From NCBI RefSeq assembly GCF_003672135.1, contig NC_039507.1, positions 16,670,278-16,734,277 on the forward strand: a DNA stretch of 64,000 bases, written 5' to 3'. The notes below the pieces were generated by a model, which saw only the letters and a program-made list of their open reading frames with translations, did not search any database and was not told the origin of the DNA. Source of the stretch: Ooceraea biroi (Eukaryota; Arthropoda; Insecta; Hymenoptera; Formicidae). Shown in pieces: positions 11,868 through 22,630 of the stretch. The translations under genes were made by a program, and so were the position numbers. The stretch's first letter is position 1. The number at the start of each line of letters is the position of its first letter.

Positions 11868-12053
11868 CCAGATAGTAGATGGAGTTCAAAGAGAATTCAC
11901 TTATGTATGTTAACAATTCTGAGATCATTTTCAGATGCAAAAAGGATTCTTTTACACTCCATAACATCTTTTCTGTTCTTTTTGCATCTGAAAATGAACT
12001 CAAAATTGGTGACATGACAAATGAATTCTTTTTGAACTCCCTCTGCTATCTGG
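11868..12053. mobile_element. Short MITE in intron 3 of OR-2
   Basis: 186-bp near-palindrome. Ends CCAGATAGTAGATGGAGTTC and its inverted partner at about 12034-12053; inner arms around TTTTCAGATGCAAAAAG and its complement. It contains a 90-codon plus-strand open frame that simply follows the palindrome and has no recognisable protein. Confidence 0.75.
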
Positions 12054-12961
12054 GAACACTACTTACACTTCTTTCTTATTTATTTTCATGTTCACATACT
12101 TTTGGTATAATATTTTATATTAAAAAGTGTGCGCTGAGGCATAATAAATAATACTTGATATATTCTTACACGTTAATCCAATTGAAATACATTTTGCTAC
12201 GTGTCCATATCTTTTTATTATAGCAATTTCGTTTTCGTCTTTTAACTCGCTACAGACATACTGAAGGTTTTCCAATATATGTTTCACCTATCGTATAAAC
12301 AATATATCATACAACTCTCTATTTCTCTGATAAACTTTACAAAAAGTTATAGTGTATAAAGCCTCATTTATTGTATAACAAGTACATTTAGAAGCATACT
12401 GTAAAAACTCAACTTACAACATGTGTGTTAATCCAAATAAAATTATATTGAATCGCGCACAAAAAAACAACAAGCGATGTAGAAAGAACTTCAATGATAA
12501 AGTCAATAGTCCATTCTGTAGTTAGAAATGTTGTAAGCTGCAATTAATATGTTTGTTTTTAATTAGAACATTGTACTCTCACTTGATTTGCATAAAATGC
12601 AAATGTTGCTTGGATATCGTTAAATAAACCTTAATGTGTCCATTGATGTAATTTGTTATTGATAATTTAATACTTTTTTTGTTATTGCGATTACTAATAT
12701 TTTTAAACAAAAATATTTATAGCCGTAATAAATTCTAACAGATTTCAACAAAAACAGTTACTAAAGACTAAGAGAAAGGAGGAAGATGACTAATTATGAT
12801 GTTGATGCGGTTTTTGCCGATTATTTAATCTTTCCTTAAAAAGTTTATTCTTCATACGATTACAGTACTATTATTACTAATTACAAATTAAAAATTACTA
12901 ATTATGTCAATCATAAGTAATAATACAAAAGTATGACAAACTATTTTTCTGTTTATAATAA

Positions 12962-13911
12962 CACTGGTCAACAAAATTTTATCGTTTTTAGATTGTTTTT
13001 AACGGAATGAGTATTCTTTACTAATTTGGGTGCGCTAAACATGAATCTGGCCTTTAAAATACTAAATTGGCTCTGGTTTTTTAAATAAACGGGATCAAAA
13101 GTGCAAAAAACCGTGTTTTTGGTCATTTTTGAACACCTGTAGAAAAACTACGGGAGCTCCTAGAACTTTGTAATTAGAATGAAATGTAAACCTAAACCTT
13201 GCCCTTTTAGGCTATAGATTGAAAAATGAGGTGTCTTTAACTTGGAGTAACAATTGTTTTACGAACGCGCACCGATTCCGCTACATGCGATCCGCCACAT
13301 GTATGAGCAGATGAATGAGCAGATGCATCTCGTGAGTTTGTTACGATTCATAAAGTGTGTTTGCAAGTGCGAGGTACCATTCTTATTTATTTACATCGTA
13401 TAAACATTGGAATTACGATTTAAGGTTTGTATAAATATGAGTTCATTACGAAAACTTTGTCTTAATCATCCAGATGTATTCTGCTACATTTGTGGTGAAT
13501 ATACTGTAGAAAAACACAGACGAAGCCGAAGACAGGGGATGCTAGTGATAAAATAATTGGAGAGCTGAGAGAACAGTGCACGCGGCCAGAAAAGCATGTG
13601 GCGGAATCGGTGCGCGCTCGTAAAAAAAAATTGTTACTTCAAGTTAAAGGCACCTCATTTTTCGATCTATAGCCTAAAAGGACAAAGTTTAGGCTTTCAT
13701 TTAATCTCAATTAGAAAGTTCTAGGAGCTCCCGTTGTTTTCTACAGGTGTTCAAAAATAACCAAAAACCCACGGTTTTTGCACATTTGACCCCGTTTTGT
13801 TTAAACACTAGAGCCAATTCACTATTTTCATTTCCACATTTGGATTCTACGGGAAAAAACCTATCAGAATGAGTTGCCATTGGCCCGACAAAAAATTCAT
13901 GTTCCCCAGTG
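12962..13911. mobile_element. Fold-back element with a captured Cys-rich ORF (intron 1 of OR-2)
   Basis: About 950 bp ending CACTGG and CCAGTG. Long inverted arms (about 12962-13290 and 13600-13911) include GGGAGCTCCTAGAACTTTG and CGCGCACCGATTCCGC with their inverted partners. The 300-bp centre is unique and carries a short ORF. The paralogues lack this element. Confidence 0.8.
13437..13559 (+). pseudogene. 40-codon ORF with FCYICGEY zinc-binding-like motif
   Basis: Reads MSSLRKLCLNHPDVFCYICG and then EYTVEKHRRSRRQ before a TAA. The spacing C-x2-H-x5-C-x2-C and the FCYICGEY core recall, from memory, the N terminus of a large family of uncharacterised arthropod proteins and transposon-associated ORFs. 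Only this N-terminal piece is present, so it is probably a truncated passenger in the fold-back element. It is not seen in the other OR introns. Confidence 0.45.
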
Positions 13912-14063
13912 TAATGTTAACGTATAATTTTAAATCTTGCATGAAACTGAAAATATGTTTAGAATATAAAATAATAATATATGTAATAAAAGTAGGAAAA
14001 GAATAATAATTATGAAATATGAACAGCTATATTTTATATATAAAATGTATGCCTATTAATATA

Positions 14064-15067
14064 CAGGGTGTCCCAGAAGTACTGTATAAGCCGTTAATAG
14101 TAAATTCCTGAGTTCATTTGGAGACGAAAATCCTAATATCAAAATATCGAGGCTATTATAGTTTTGACGTGAATACGTCTTATAACTCGATGGATGCCAA
14201 TTTGAAAAGTTGAGCGAGACGCGAGACGCGTGACGCGGGACGCGTGACGAAATTTCTTTCATTCAATTTTAATATACAGTCTCATTTTAATTATAATTAT
14301 AATATATAGGGCATCTCACTTTATCTTATTATAATATACAAGGTATCGACTTTGGATTATAATATATAGGAAAATATACACAGTTGATTGAAATTACTAT
14401 CTTTCTTTGAACTCTTTTCATTAACATGACGTATTCACGTTAAAAACTTGCGGCCGTGTCCCGACACAGCCTACCCCACTTTTTTCAATGGGAAATGAAA
14501 ACGAGTATGAAGTATGGTTTTCTGCATGGAAAATTTTTGATCAAAGAAGATAATTGTTCCTTTAAATAAATTAATAAAAAGTATTTCCAAATATGTTAAT
14601 ATTTTCTTTTTTTTTTATTTTTTTCTTTATTGATATTTATGCGGAAAACCATATTTCATACCGATTGTATTGATTTTCTTTCATCATATAAGAAATGTCA
14701 TTTATTCGTTGCATGCTTGGCACGAATGCTTTGAACATTCGATGCGCATCGTGTGTCCGTATGACAATTTAGAAACTATTATCATCATGATATTCATTGC
14801 TCTTTGGAACAGTGTATAAAGATGTAAAGTGAATAATAATATCGAGTGTTAATGTTTCTATCGTGTTGAGTGAAGTGTTGCGGAAGGGGCTTTTTGATAT
14901 GCGATATTCCTAAACGCACGAAATTTGGACAAGCTGCTTGGTGAACTTTAAATCTTTCTGGTTAAAAAAATATAGTAGCCTCGACATTTTGATATTAGGA
15001 ATTTTGTCTTCAAATGAACTCAGGAGTCTACCATTCACGGCTTATACGATAGGTCTGGGACACCCTG
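14064..15067. mobile_element. Non-autonomous element with CAGGGTGTCCC ends (intron 1 of OR-2)
   Basis: 1004 bp with about 95-bp terminal inverted repeats (CAGGGTGTCCCAGA..., then GTATAAGCCGT and TATCAAAATATCGAGGCTA), flanked by TA. The terminal CAGGGTGTCC equals that of the Tc1/mariner-type element at 15669-17189, so a related transposase may mobilise it. Its right end lies about 13 bp from the splice donor of OR-2 exon 1. No transposase frame is present. Confidence 0.82.
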
Positions 15068-15400
15068 TATATTTACATACCTGAAATATAATACAGCTAA
15101 TCATAATAAAAGAAAACACACAAGACTGAAGTTGAACAAGCATTGTTCGATGGTAAGGCCATAACCCAATTGCGACCAGAGAAATTCGATGAATGTAAAA
15201 AAATTGAGTATCCATACAAGTCACTCTTGTTCGAACTTCCACACGCATTTGGCAAAATATCAAAATGATTCTTCCTATCTCCTTCTTCGAATAAAGAATA
15301 TTACATAATATTTTTCTTCTAGCGTATTTTCCAATATAAAATTGTTTAATTAACATTAATGTATCGACGAAAGAAATATAAAATATCAAGATGTAATGTA

Positions 15401-15596
15401 AGGTGCTATAGAAATAATTTGCTCGCAATTGCGAGAGAGAGAAAAGTGGGCGATTAACCGATCGATTTGACGCCGTACCGAAAGTATATTGACCAAAGTT
15501 CGCGCAAGCGCAATTGATTTTTCCATGCAGCACGTCTTCGCGTTCTTCAGTATAGTCTGCGCGTTCATAACGTAAACATGTTTCTTAAAAGGAGCC
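15401..15596 (-). promoter_or_regulatory. Conserved upstream module of OR-2
   Basis: Same order of motifs as upstream of OR-1, including GGAAAAATCAATTGCGCTTG and the CTCTCTC stretch, ending about 150 bp before the ATG. It is intact although the gene has a stop codon, which fits a recent loss. Confidence 0.55.
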
Positions 15597-15668
15597 TGGG
15601 TGATCGTACGTACACGTCAGTTTTGATATGACGGTAATTTTATAATTAACATATCATGTATCATTATA

Positions 15669-17189
15669 CAGGGTGTCCTATGGGAAGTTGCTGAAACTAA
15701 TCAGCTGTCATTTTTAAACGTATGCAGTTATTGAAAAAACAAAAATTGCGTTGGAAAGAGGAAAGTCTGCAGTTTTTAATGGGTATAAATAAAATTTAGC
15801 AAAATGTTTGTATATCAGTTTATTTTATTAATGAAAAATATGCTAATAATCAAGTAAGCTAATGATAAATATTTTCAAAGTGTGCACCATCTGAATTTGT
15901 ACAAAAATCAATTCTTTTACGAAAACTTGTGAAAACTTTTTCTAACATGTCGTCTTTAATGTTGCTGACGACCTTTTTAATAGCTACTACTAAATCTGAC
16001 ACTGTTTCTGCATTTCCGGCATAACAATGGTCCTTAATGTATCCCCAAAGAAAGAAGTCACATGGATTTAAATCCGGCGAGTACGGTGGCCATTCTAGCC
16101 CCCCCCCCTGGGCAAATTTGGGGTATCCCAGACCGATGACTCGATTGCCATAAACTTTATGGATTGTTTCGAAGACCTCCTGGGTTCGATGTGGTGTCGC
16201 TCCATCCTGCATGAAATGAAATCCTCTGACTAGGCCTCTTTTTTTGCATGAGGGAAGAATTGTGTTTCGAGAAGCTGCTTGTAACTTTCACCAGTGACTG
16301 TTGATTCGAAGAATTGCAGATAAATTCCTTTTACCGAGATCGCAGCCCATGCTGTTACTTTTTGTCGATGTAAAGGTTTAGCCAGGGAAACGTTGGGATT
16401 TTCCGACCCCCAAAATCTATAATTTTGTTTATTAACATAACCATTTAGCCAGAAATGTGCTTCGTCCGTTTAAATTATCAATTTTGCATCAAGTTCTCCA
16501 TCTTCAAACATTCCATTTATCGTCTTGCAGAATTCCACACGTTTCGTCATAGCGCGTTTGGTTAGCAATTGATGCGATGTTATTTTATAGGGATGCATTT
16601 TCAGGAAATGTTTTAAAATCCTGTGTAACGTTGTTTTGGATATTTCAAGAGCTTGGGCAGCTTTCCGATTGGAAGAATTTGGATTCTCTTCAAAATACTT
16701 CTTAATATCTTCAATGTTTTCTTCTGCAGCTACAGACACAGAAGGACCTGGCAGATCATGTCTACGGTCTTGGATAGTTCCATACTGCATAAAATTATCG
16801 ATAATTCTGATAAAAATAAGGCAAAACATTATTTTAATGCAGATTTATTGCCAAAAAATGGAGCGACGTAACGCATACGTTTAAAGAAATAATCAATTCT
16901 AACCTTTTCAGCGTGTTTTCGCTCTTAACTTTATGTGTTCCGTATTTAGTACGAAACCCCCTGTAAGCATTGCTATAAACTTTTCCTCTGGAAAAGAAGC
17001 ACTCGACAAGATAAATCTTTCCTTCCGTCGTCAGATTACTCATTTTGACGCGCACGGACTTGCATCTACCACAACCAGAATAAAACTGCGGACACTCAGA
17101 TGAACGACCGTTAACCGTAAGACCCTTTATGAAGTCATGGAGGGGAGAACCAATCGTTTACTTTCAGCAACTTCCCATTGGACACCCTG
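15669..17189 (-). mobile_element. Tc1/mariner-superfamily element with spliced transposase gene
   Basis: 1521 bp. Ends CAGGGTGTCCTATGGGAAGT and an inverted partner (TTCCCATTGGACACCCTG) about 28 bp long, with TA on both sides. It sits in the spacer between OR-2 and OR-3, and its transposase is on the same strand as the receptors. Confidence 0.88.
15859..17055 (-). pseudogene. Tc1/mariner-type (IS630-like) transposase, intron-containing, inactivated
   Basis: Begins near MSNLTTEGKIYLVECFFSRG, with an N-terminal helix-turn-helix part. A GT-AG intron (16807-16903) must be removed to join NTLKR with IIDNFMQYG. A second DNA-binding part follows (AAQALEISKTTLHRILK). The catalytic triad motifs are visible: TDEAHFWLNG, MQDGATPHRT and PYSPDLNPCDFFLWG. 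Two lesions break it: an in-frame TAA at 16470-16472 just before TDEAHF, and a one-base loss in a homopolymer run near 16239-16245. The C terminus (TNSDGAHFENIYH) is intact. The element is recent but this copy is dead. Confidence 0.85.
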
Positions 17190-17906
17190 TATCTACATCG
17201 TATTACATTTGAAACGAACGTTAAAATGCATCCTCAAATTTTTTGGAAAGCACCTATTTATTAAGTTGTAACATACATATTCGTTCCAGTTTTTGATAAT
17301 ATAAATGTTGTAATTTATATTTGTTATTAAAGACACTAAAAAAGTGTGACAAATATAATATAGTCTGTTTGATAAGAGAGTGTCCGACGAAACTTTTAAT
17401 TGGAACCCGTTAGACGGGAAATTCCAATGGCAGCCAGTAGGAGGACCCTTTCTCTAAGATGGTTTCTAGAAAAAGCTAAAGTTATCGTTCGACCCTCATA
17501 ATGAAAAAACAAATTTCGCCGATGAATGAAATTATATACGCATTGCGATTCGGTGCCGTATTGCGTAGCAATCATAATCGCTTGATGCTGATCAAATCGA
17601 AAACGGTTGGACATAATACAATAGAATAGAAAATCTGTGAATAGAAGAAAACTTATTATCGATGGCTGCTAAATATAAATTCAATCAGTTTAGTCTTTGG
17701 GTATATCTTGATATATATGAAATGCAAGCGTAATGAACTTTAAAACTAATGGGAAGTGTTTCATTCTCTTTATTCATTTTCTGATACTTTCAGGCACCAG
17801 TCATTTAAGAACGGAACTTTTAAGAACGGAAATTTCCAATCTTCGCGTTTATCATTTGGTTCTAACATAATATTTCTAACATGATATTAGCTGATTCATA
17901 TTAATA
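17190..17906. other. Spacer upstream of OR-2 / downstream of OR-3
   Basis: Clade A spacer sequence parallel to 8690-9417, including TGATAAGAGAGTGTCCGACG. No gene or further insertion seen. Confidence 0.55.
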
Positions 17907-17912
17907 TCACTT

Positions 17913-20007
17913 TTATATAGAACATATAACAGTAAAATACGATATTGATGTAGTTGATAACTGCAATAAAAAGGTCAATTTAGTTTTCAGTATATACATA
18001 TGTAATATATACCATATATACGTATTGACACATAATATATAATAGTTTTACCGTGGCAAAGTTTTCTAAAGATGCTGTATAAAGACCACCGTATTTGATT
18101 TCATAAGGCTTAGCGCCTCTTTCCAAAAGAAATAATATTAATCTTTGCACGCGTACGGGTGCAATGTACCATTGAATGTTATATCTGCGAAGTAATAGGT
18201 AAATAATACAATAAATTTTTAAAAATAATAACTTGAAATATCAAAACTGTTGATGGAAAAAACTTAGGATAGAAATACATGTTTCATAGATGATGTTTGC
18301 AAATATTATATTTACAATATCACAATATTGATTGTTATTCACGTATATGTTAATATGGTCGTAAAAAGTTAATATAGACTTCAACCTAGTATAAAATATC
18401 TTACGCGGATGAAAATATGTTGTTATAGCGATCTGTAATTGCTTGACTTATGTAATTGCCTCCTAATGAAATTCCTAAAATGGCAAACGTAAAACCACAA
18501 TGTAATACGAACTTTTCCATCCTAAATACAAAACTAACGTTGTGAAAGATCTGAAATAATATATTACACATATACTTTTTTGTAACAGATATTATCAAAG
18601 AATTTATATATGTCTATATAGAATACGAATATCTGTTAAATTATTTGTCAGGTTGCAAACTGTTTCTCATATAGAATATCTTATATTTTTAATGATTTTA
18701 CTAATAATATGAATTCAATTCACATTTACACAATTATTTTTATATCATTCTACTTACGAGGGCGGACCAAAAAGTAATGAAACAAATGCTATACAAACTA
18801 CAAAACTGTATTTTTAATCTAAATTTACATGTTCCTTTTCAAACTAGTCACCACTGAATGTAACGCTCTTTTCTCAGCGCGTTATACATTTTTGGAAGAC
18901 AAAATCTAGGCCATCTTTGAAAAGTTATTTGCACTGAGCCTTCATTGCTTTTACGACTCTTCAGCCTCGCCAAATTTTCGTCCTCTGAACTCCTTCTTGA
19001 GTTCTGAAAACAACCAGAAGTCACGCCTAAACCTCCGAGTTGTAAGGAGGGTAAAGTATGAATCTTCTTATCCTTTAAAAAGTGGCACAGATTGCGTGAC
19101 ATGGGACCGCGCATTGCCGTGGTGCAATAGAATTTCTTCAAGTTTTTATTCGTTTCTTTCTGAAGCGATACAACATTTATTTTAATACATCGATGCGATT
19201 TTCTCGTTTGTTTGCGCTGACTGTATTCGTCATCTCATCGTTAATCAAAGTGCTTGAACACCCTTTACGTTCTGCGCTTTCATGACCGTTAGAAACGTGG
19301 CATGCTAACGAAAACATGTTACACGTGATACATATTGTTCTTTAAAAGCTTCCTGTAACATCGCATAAATATCCGAAGCCGATTTCTTTAACCGAACACA
19401 AAATTGAATTGCAAATTGTTCGGTAATATTTGTCTCCATTCTTTTTCAGAGGCAAACTGCAAACAATTGCTTCATTCAACCACCTGAACAGTTGAACAAC
19501 GTTACTAGATTTTCCGTTAAATGACCAACCTGAAACCTTTTTAGTGAACACTCAAGTAACATTGTGCACCAATTGAACCTCGTGAATGCAACAGTTGTTT
19601 ACGCAATCGATCACTAATGGTTATTATAACTGAACCGATTGGAACAGAATTTTCAAAGTTGATAGAAGAAATGTTCAGATACATATGAGTATGTAGTGCC
19701 ACTTTGCGTTCTTTAATTTCTCTAGCAAGCCCAGTCGCATTACTTTTTGAATCGCCTACGTACATTCTTCTACAGCTCTCAAACCTATCAATTTCAATGT
19801 CTAGTTGCACTACAGAATAAAAAAATGTAATAATTGTGACATTTTTTCAGTTGTTTGCTTAAATTCTTACTCCAAACAGATGAAGGCTCAAGCAAAGTAC
19901 AATAATCGTTATTATAAGAATGTATGTTCCCTCGAAGTTATATAGAAAGAAGTCAGTAAATCTATGAAAAACATATAAATGTTTATGTGTAATATAAATA
20001 TCCTAAA

Positions 20008-20045
<38 letters not shown>

Positions 20046-22238
20046 CTATGTGTGCGTGCACGCCTGCATGCATGGAATAGATGCAAGGAACTTACTCAAG
20101 AGTTGTGCGATGAATGTCCACTGCATGCCTTATCTTCTTGTCAATCTCCCTCTTGTTCTCCCGGTTAGTTACTTCGTTACTATTTTTCCGCATTGCCTGT
20201 CCTACACGGTAACTACAAATAAATTACAAATTTGTTTTCCTAAATTTGTTCTCGAAAATAAACAAGATTTTATATGTAATCACAATCTTCCATTCTATTT
20301 CTATATTATTTTCTTACCTTGCAATGTCAAATAATCCACAAAAATATATTAAGTATCCTACCACCACTATTCCTGTTCCTATTAATGTACCTCCTGCTAT
20401 GTACTGGGCTGCGTACAGATGCAGCAAAATAAAATAAAAATATTTTTCTTGATCGACAAAATATTCAGTTCTGATATATGTGCGATATAACTGGGATTTA
20501 TTTACGAGGAAAGAGGTGCCGGAAATCCGTGGCAGAATTGGCAACAGACTTAAGAGGAATAAACTGCACATCATTAGCACTGAGGATGTTTGAAAAACAT
20601 AATCAGTGATCATATAAATCCATCCTCTTTGATATATCGAAATATAACATAAGTATATGTTTCTAGTGTTTGACTATTTCATTATCTTCTTACTTCTCCT
20701 ACTTTTTCATTTTTCTGTAATAATCTGATAGTTTGCTAACACTACCCACTCTTCTTTTTTCTTTAGTTTCAGATTCGCACACTTTTGACATAATATTTTA
20801 TATTGAAAAGCGTGCGCTAAGACATAATAAATGATAATTGATATATTCTTACATATAGATCCAATTGCCATACATTTTGCAATGTGTCCATATCTTTTAA
20901 TTATCGCAATTTCGTTTTCGTCCTTTAAGTCGCTACAGATGTACTGAAGATTTTCCAATACATGCTTCACCTATCGTATCAACAATATAGAAACAATTCT
21001 CTATTTCTCTACTTTTCTGATAAATTTTACGAACTTTTAGTGTATAAAGGCCTCTTCACACATATCCGTGACGTGTCAGTGCCGTATTCGCTCAGTTTTA
21101 TACATACATGTTTTTATACTAGTATTTATACATGTCCGGCGTAGTAACATATGCGAATCGACACGGCACTGATACGGTACTGACACGTCACGGATATGTG
21201 TGAAGAGACCTTAAAGCCTGATTTATATAATCTGTATGTTTAGAAGCACAGTGTAAAACTTCAACTTACAACATGTGTGTTAATCCAAAAAGAATTATAG
21301 TGAATTACGCACAAAAGAAGAAAAAGTGATGTAGATAGAATATCAACGATAAAGTCAATAGTCCATTCTGTAGTTAGAAATGTTGTAAGCTGCAATTAAT
21401 AGATTTATTTTGCAAATTAGGAAATGTCACTTTCATTTGATTAGGATAAAATGCAAATGTTGCTTGGATATCATTAGATAAACCTTAATGTGTCCATTAA
21501 TATAATTTGTTATTGAAAATTTAACTCTTTTTTGGTTATAGTGAATATATGTATATTAACATTTTTAAGCAAAGATAGCTATCTATCTTAATAAATCCTA
21601 TCAGATTTCAATAAAAATAATTATTAAATGGTAAGAGAAAGGAGAAAAATAACTTATTTTGAACTTGAGCATACGGTTTTTGCCGATTATTTAATCTTTC
21701 ATTAAAAAAACTTATTCTTCATATTTTGGATTAATTAATTTACGTTATAATACTATTACTAATTACAAATTAAAAATTACTACTTATATCAATCATAAGT
21801 TAATACAAAAACATGATAAACTGTTTTTATGTTCATAATATTAATATTTTAAATCTTGCATGAAACTGAAAATATGTTTAGCATATAAAATAATAATTTA
21901 TGATATAAATGACTAAATTTAATTATGACTTAATTTAATTTTTATAAATTTTATGTAATAAAAGTAGAAAAAGAATAATAATTATAAAAATATATAAACA
22001 TCTATATTTTATATATAAAATTTAAGCAAAATTATCGTTTATATGTAATATATATACAAAATGTACACCTATGAATATATATTTACAATTAATATATATT
22101 TACCTGAAATATAATAAAGCTAATCATAGTAAGAGAAAACACACAAGAGTGAAGTTGAACAAGCATTGTTCGATGGTAAGGCCATAACCCAATTGCGACC
22201 AGAGAAATTCGATGAATGTAAAGAAATTGAGTATCCAT
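17913..22238 (-). CDS. OR-3, odorant receptor (clade A), altered start and end
   Basis: Exons in coding order: 22104-22238, 21270-21389, 20853-20970, 20318-20579, 20096-20212, 19871-19961, 18405-18550, 18052-18184, 17913-17960. All splice sites are usable and no internal stop is seen; about 389 residues. The usual ATG, expected near 22271, has lost one base (CCAAATGCG in the paralogues is CCAAAGCG here). The next in-frame Met gives MDTQFLYIHRISLVAIGLW, 11 residues shorter and still before the first membrane segment. At the other end a CAA-to-TAA change stops translation two codons early (TVICSI). Both ends are thus slightly eroded but the core is intact. Function is plausible, not certain. 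Confidence 0.82.
18755..19762 (-). mobile_element. Shared intron 6 mariner fossil (OR-3 copy)
   Basis: About 1 kb with TACGAGGGCGGACCAAAAAG at the left and a matching inverted end near 19762. The minus strand retains recognisable mariner pieces: LLHHGNARSHVTQ, the region of the second catalytic residue, and then DFWLFSELKKEFRGRKFGE. They are separated by stops and shifts. This copy best shows that the element is mariner-like. Confidence 0.8.
20011..20044. repeat. GT microsatellite
   Basis: Seventeen uninterrupted GT units in intron 5 of OR-3. The long valine-cysteine ORF across it is an artefact. Confidence 0.95.
21050..21211. mobile_element. Short MITE in intron 2 of OR-3
   Basis: About 160 bp. 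Left end GGCCTCTTCACACATATCCG and right end its inverted copy, continuing TGACGTGTCAGTGCCGTA. TAAAG is repeated at both edges as a likely target duplication, and the paralogues have the uninterrupted sequence. Confidence 0.82.
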
Positions 22239-22430
22239 ACAGGTCACTCTCGTTCGAACTTCCACACGCTTTGGCGATATATCAAAATGATTCTTCCTAT
22301 CTCCTTCTTCGAATAAAGAATATTACATAATATTTTACTCCTAGCGTAATTTCCAAGATAAAATTCCTTAATTTAACATAAATAACGAAAAAAACCGACA
22401 AAAGTAACATAAAATATCGTGATGTTATTT

Positions 22431-22630
22431 AAGGTGCTATAGAAATACTTTGCTCGCAATTTGCTCGGGAGAGAAAAGTGGGTGATTAAGCGATCGATTT
22501 GGCGCCGTAACGAAAGTATATTAACCGAAGTTCGCGCAAGCGCAATTGATTTTTCCAAACATTACGTCTTCCCGTTCTTCAGTATAGTCCGCGCCTTCGT
22601 AATGTACACATGTTTTATAGTAAAAGGAGC
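22431..22630 (-). promoter_or_regulatory. Conserved upstream module of OR-3
   Basis: Contains GGAAAAATCAATTGCGCTTG and the CTCTCCCG stretch. The upstream end has CTTTTACTATAAAACATG, a clear TATA-like box on the minus strand. Confidence 0.58.

Larger units (their letters stand above)
9418..15248 (-). pseudogene. OR-2, odorant receptor (clade A) with one premature stop
   Basis: Exons in coding order: 15081-15248, 12418-12537, 12170-12287, 11440-11704, 11197-11313, 11014-11104, 9920-10065, 9563-9695, 9418-9471. Splice sites and phases match OR-1 and would give 403 residues starting MRVEVRTRV and ending SYFTVIYSIQK. In exon 5 the codon corresponding to Arg/Trp in the paralogues (VTN-R-KNKREIDKK) is TGA at 11262-11264. 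This would truncate the protein after about two thirds, before the last membrane segments. All other exons are open, so loss is recent, or the stop may be a polymorphism or sequencing error. Intron 1 holds two insertions and intron 3 a MITE. It also carries RTEYFV instead of TEYFV. Confidence 0.85.

Noticed and set aside
12100..12170. An in-frame stop after exon 3 of OR-2 that first looked like a second disabling mutation
   Set aside because: The exon 3 donor GTAAGAAT lies before it; the stop falls in the intron.
13437..13559. Independent small gene
   Set aside because: It is confined to the loop of a fold-back transposon and looks like the truncated start of a larger protein.
20011..20334. 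107-codon ORF beginning with alternating Cys-Val
   Set aside because: It is an artefact of the GT microsatellite and antisense to exons 4 and 5 of OR-3.
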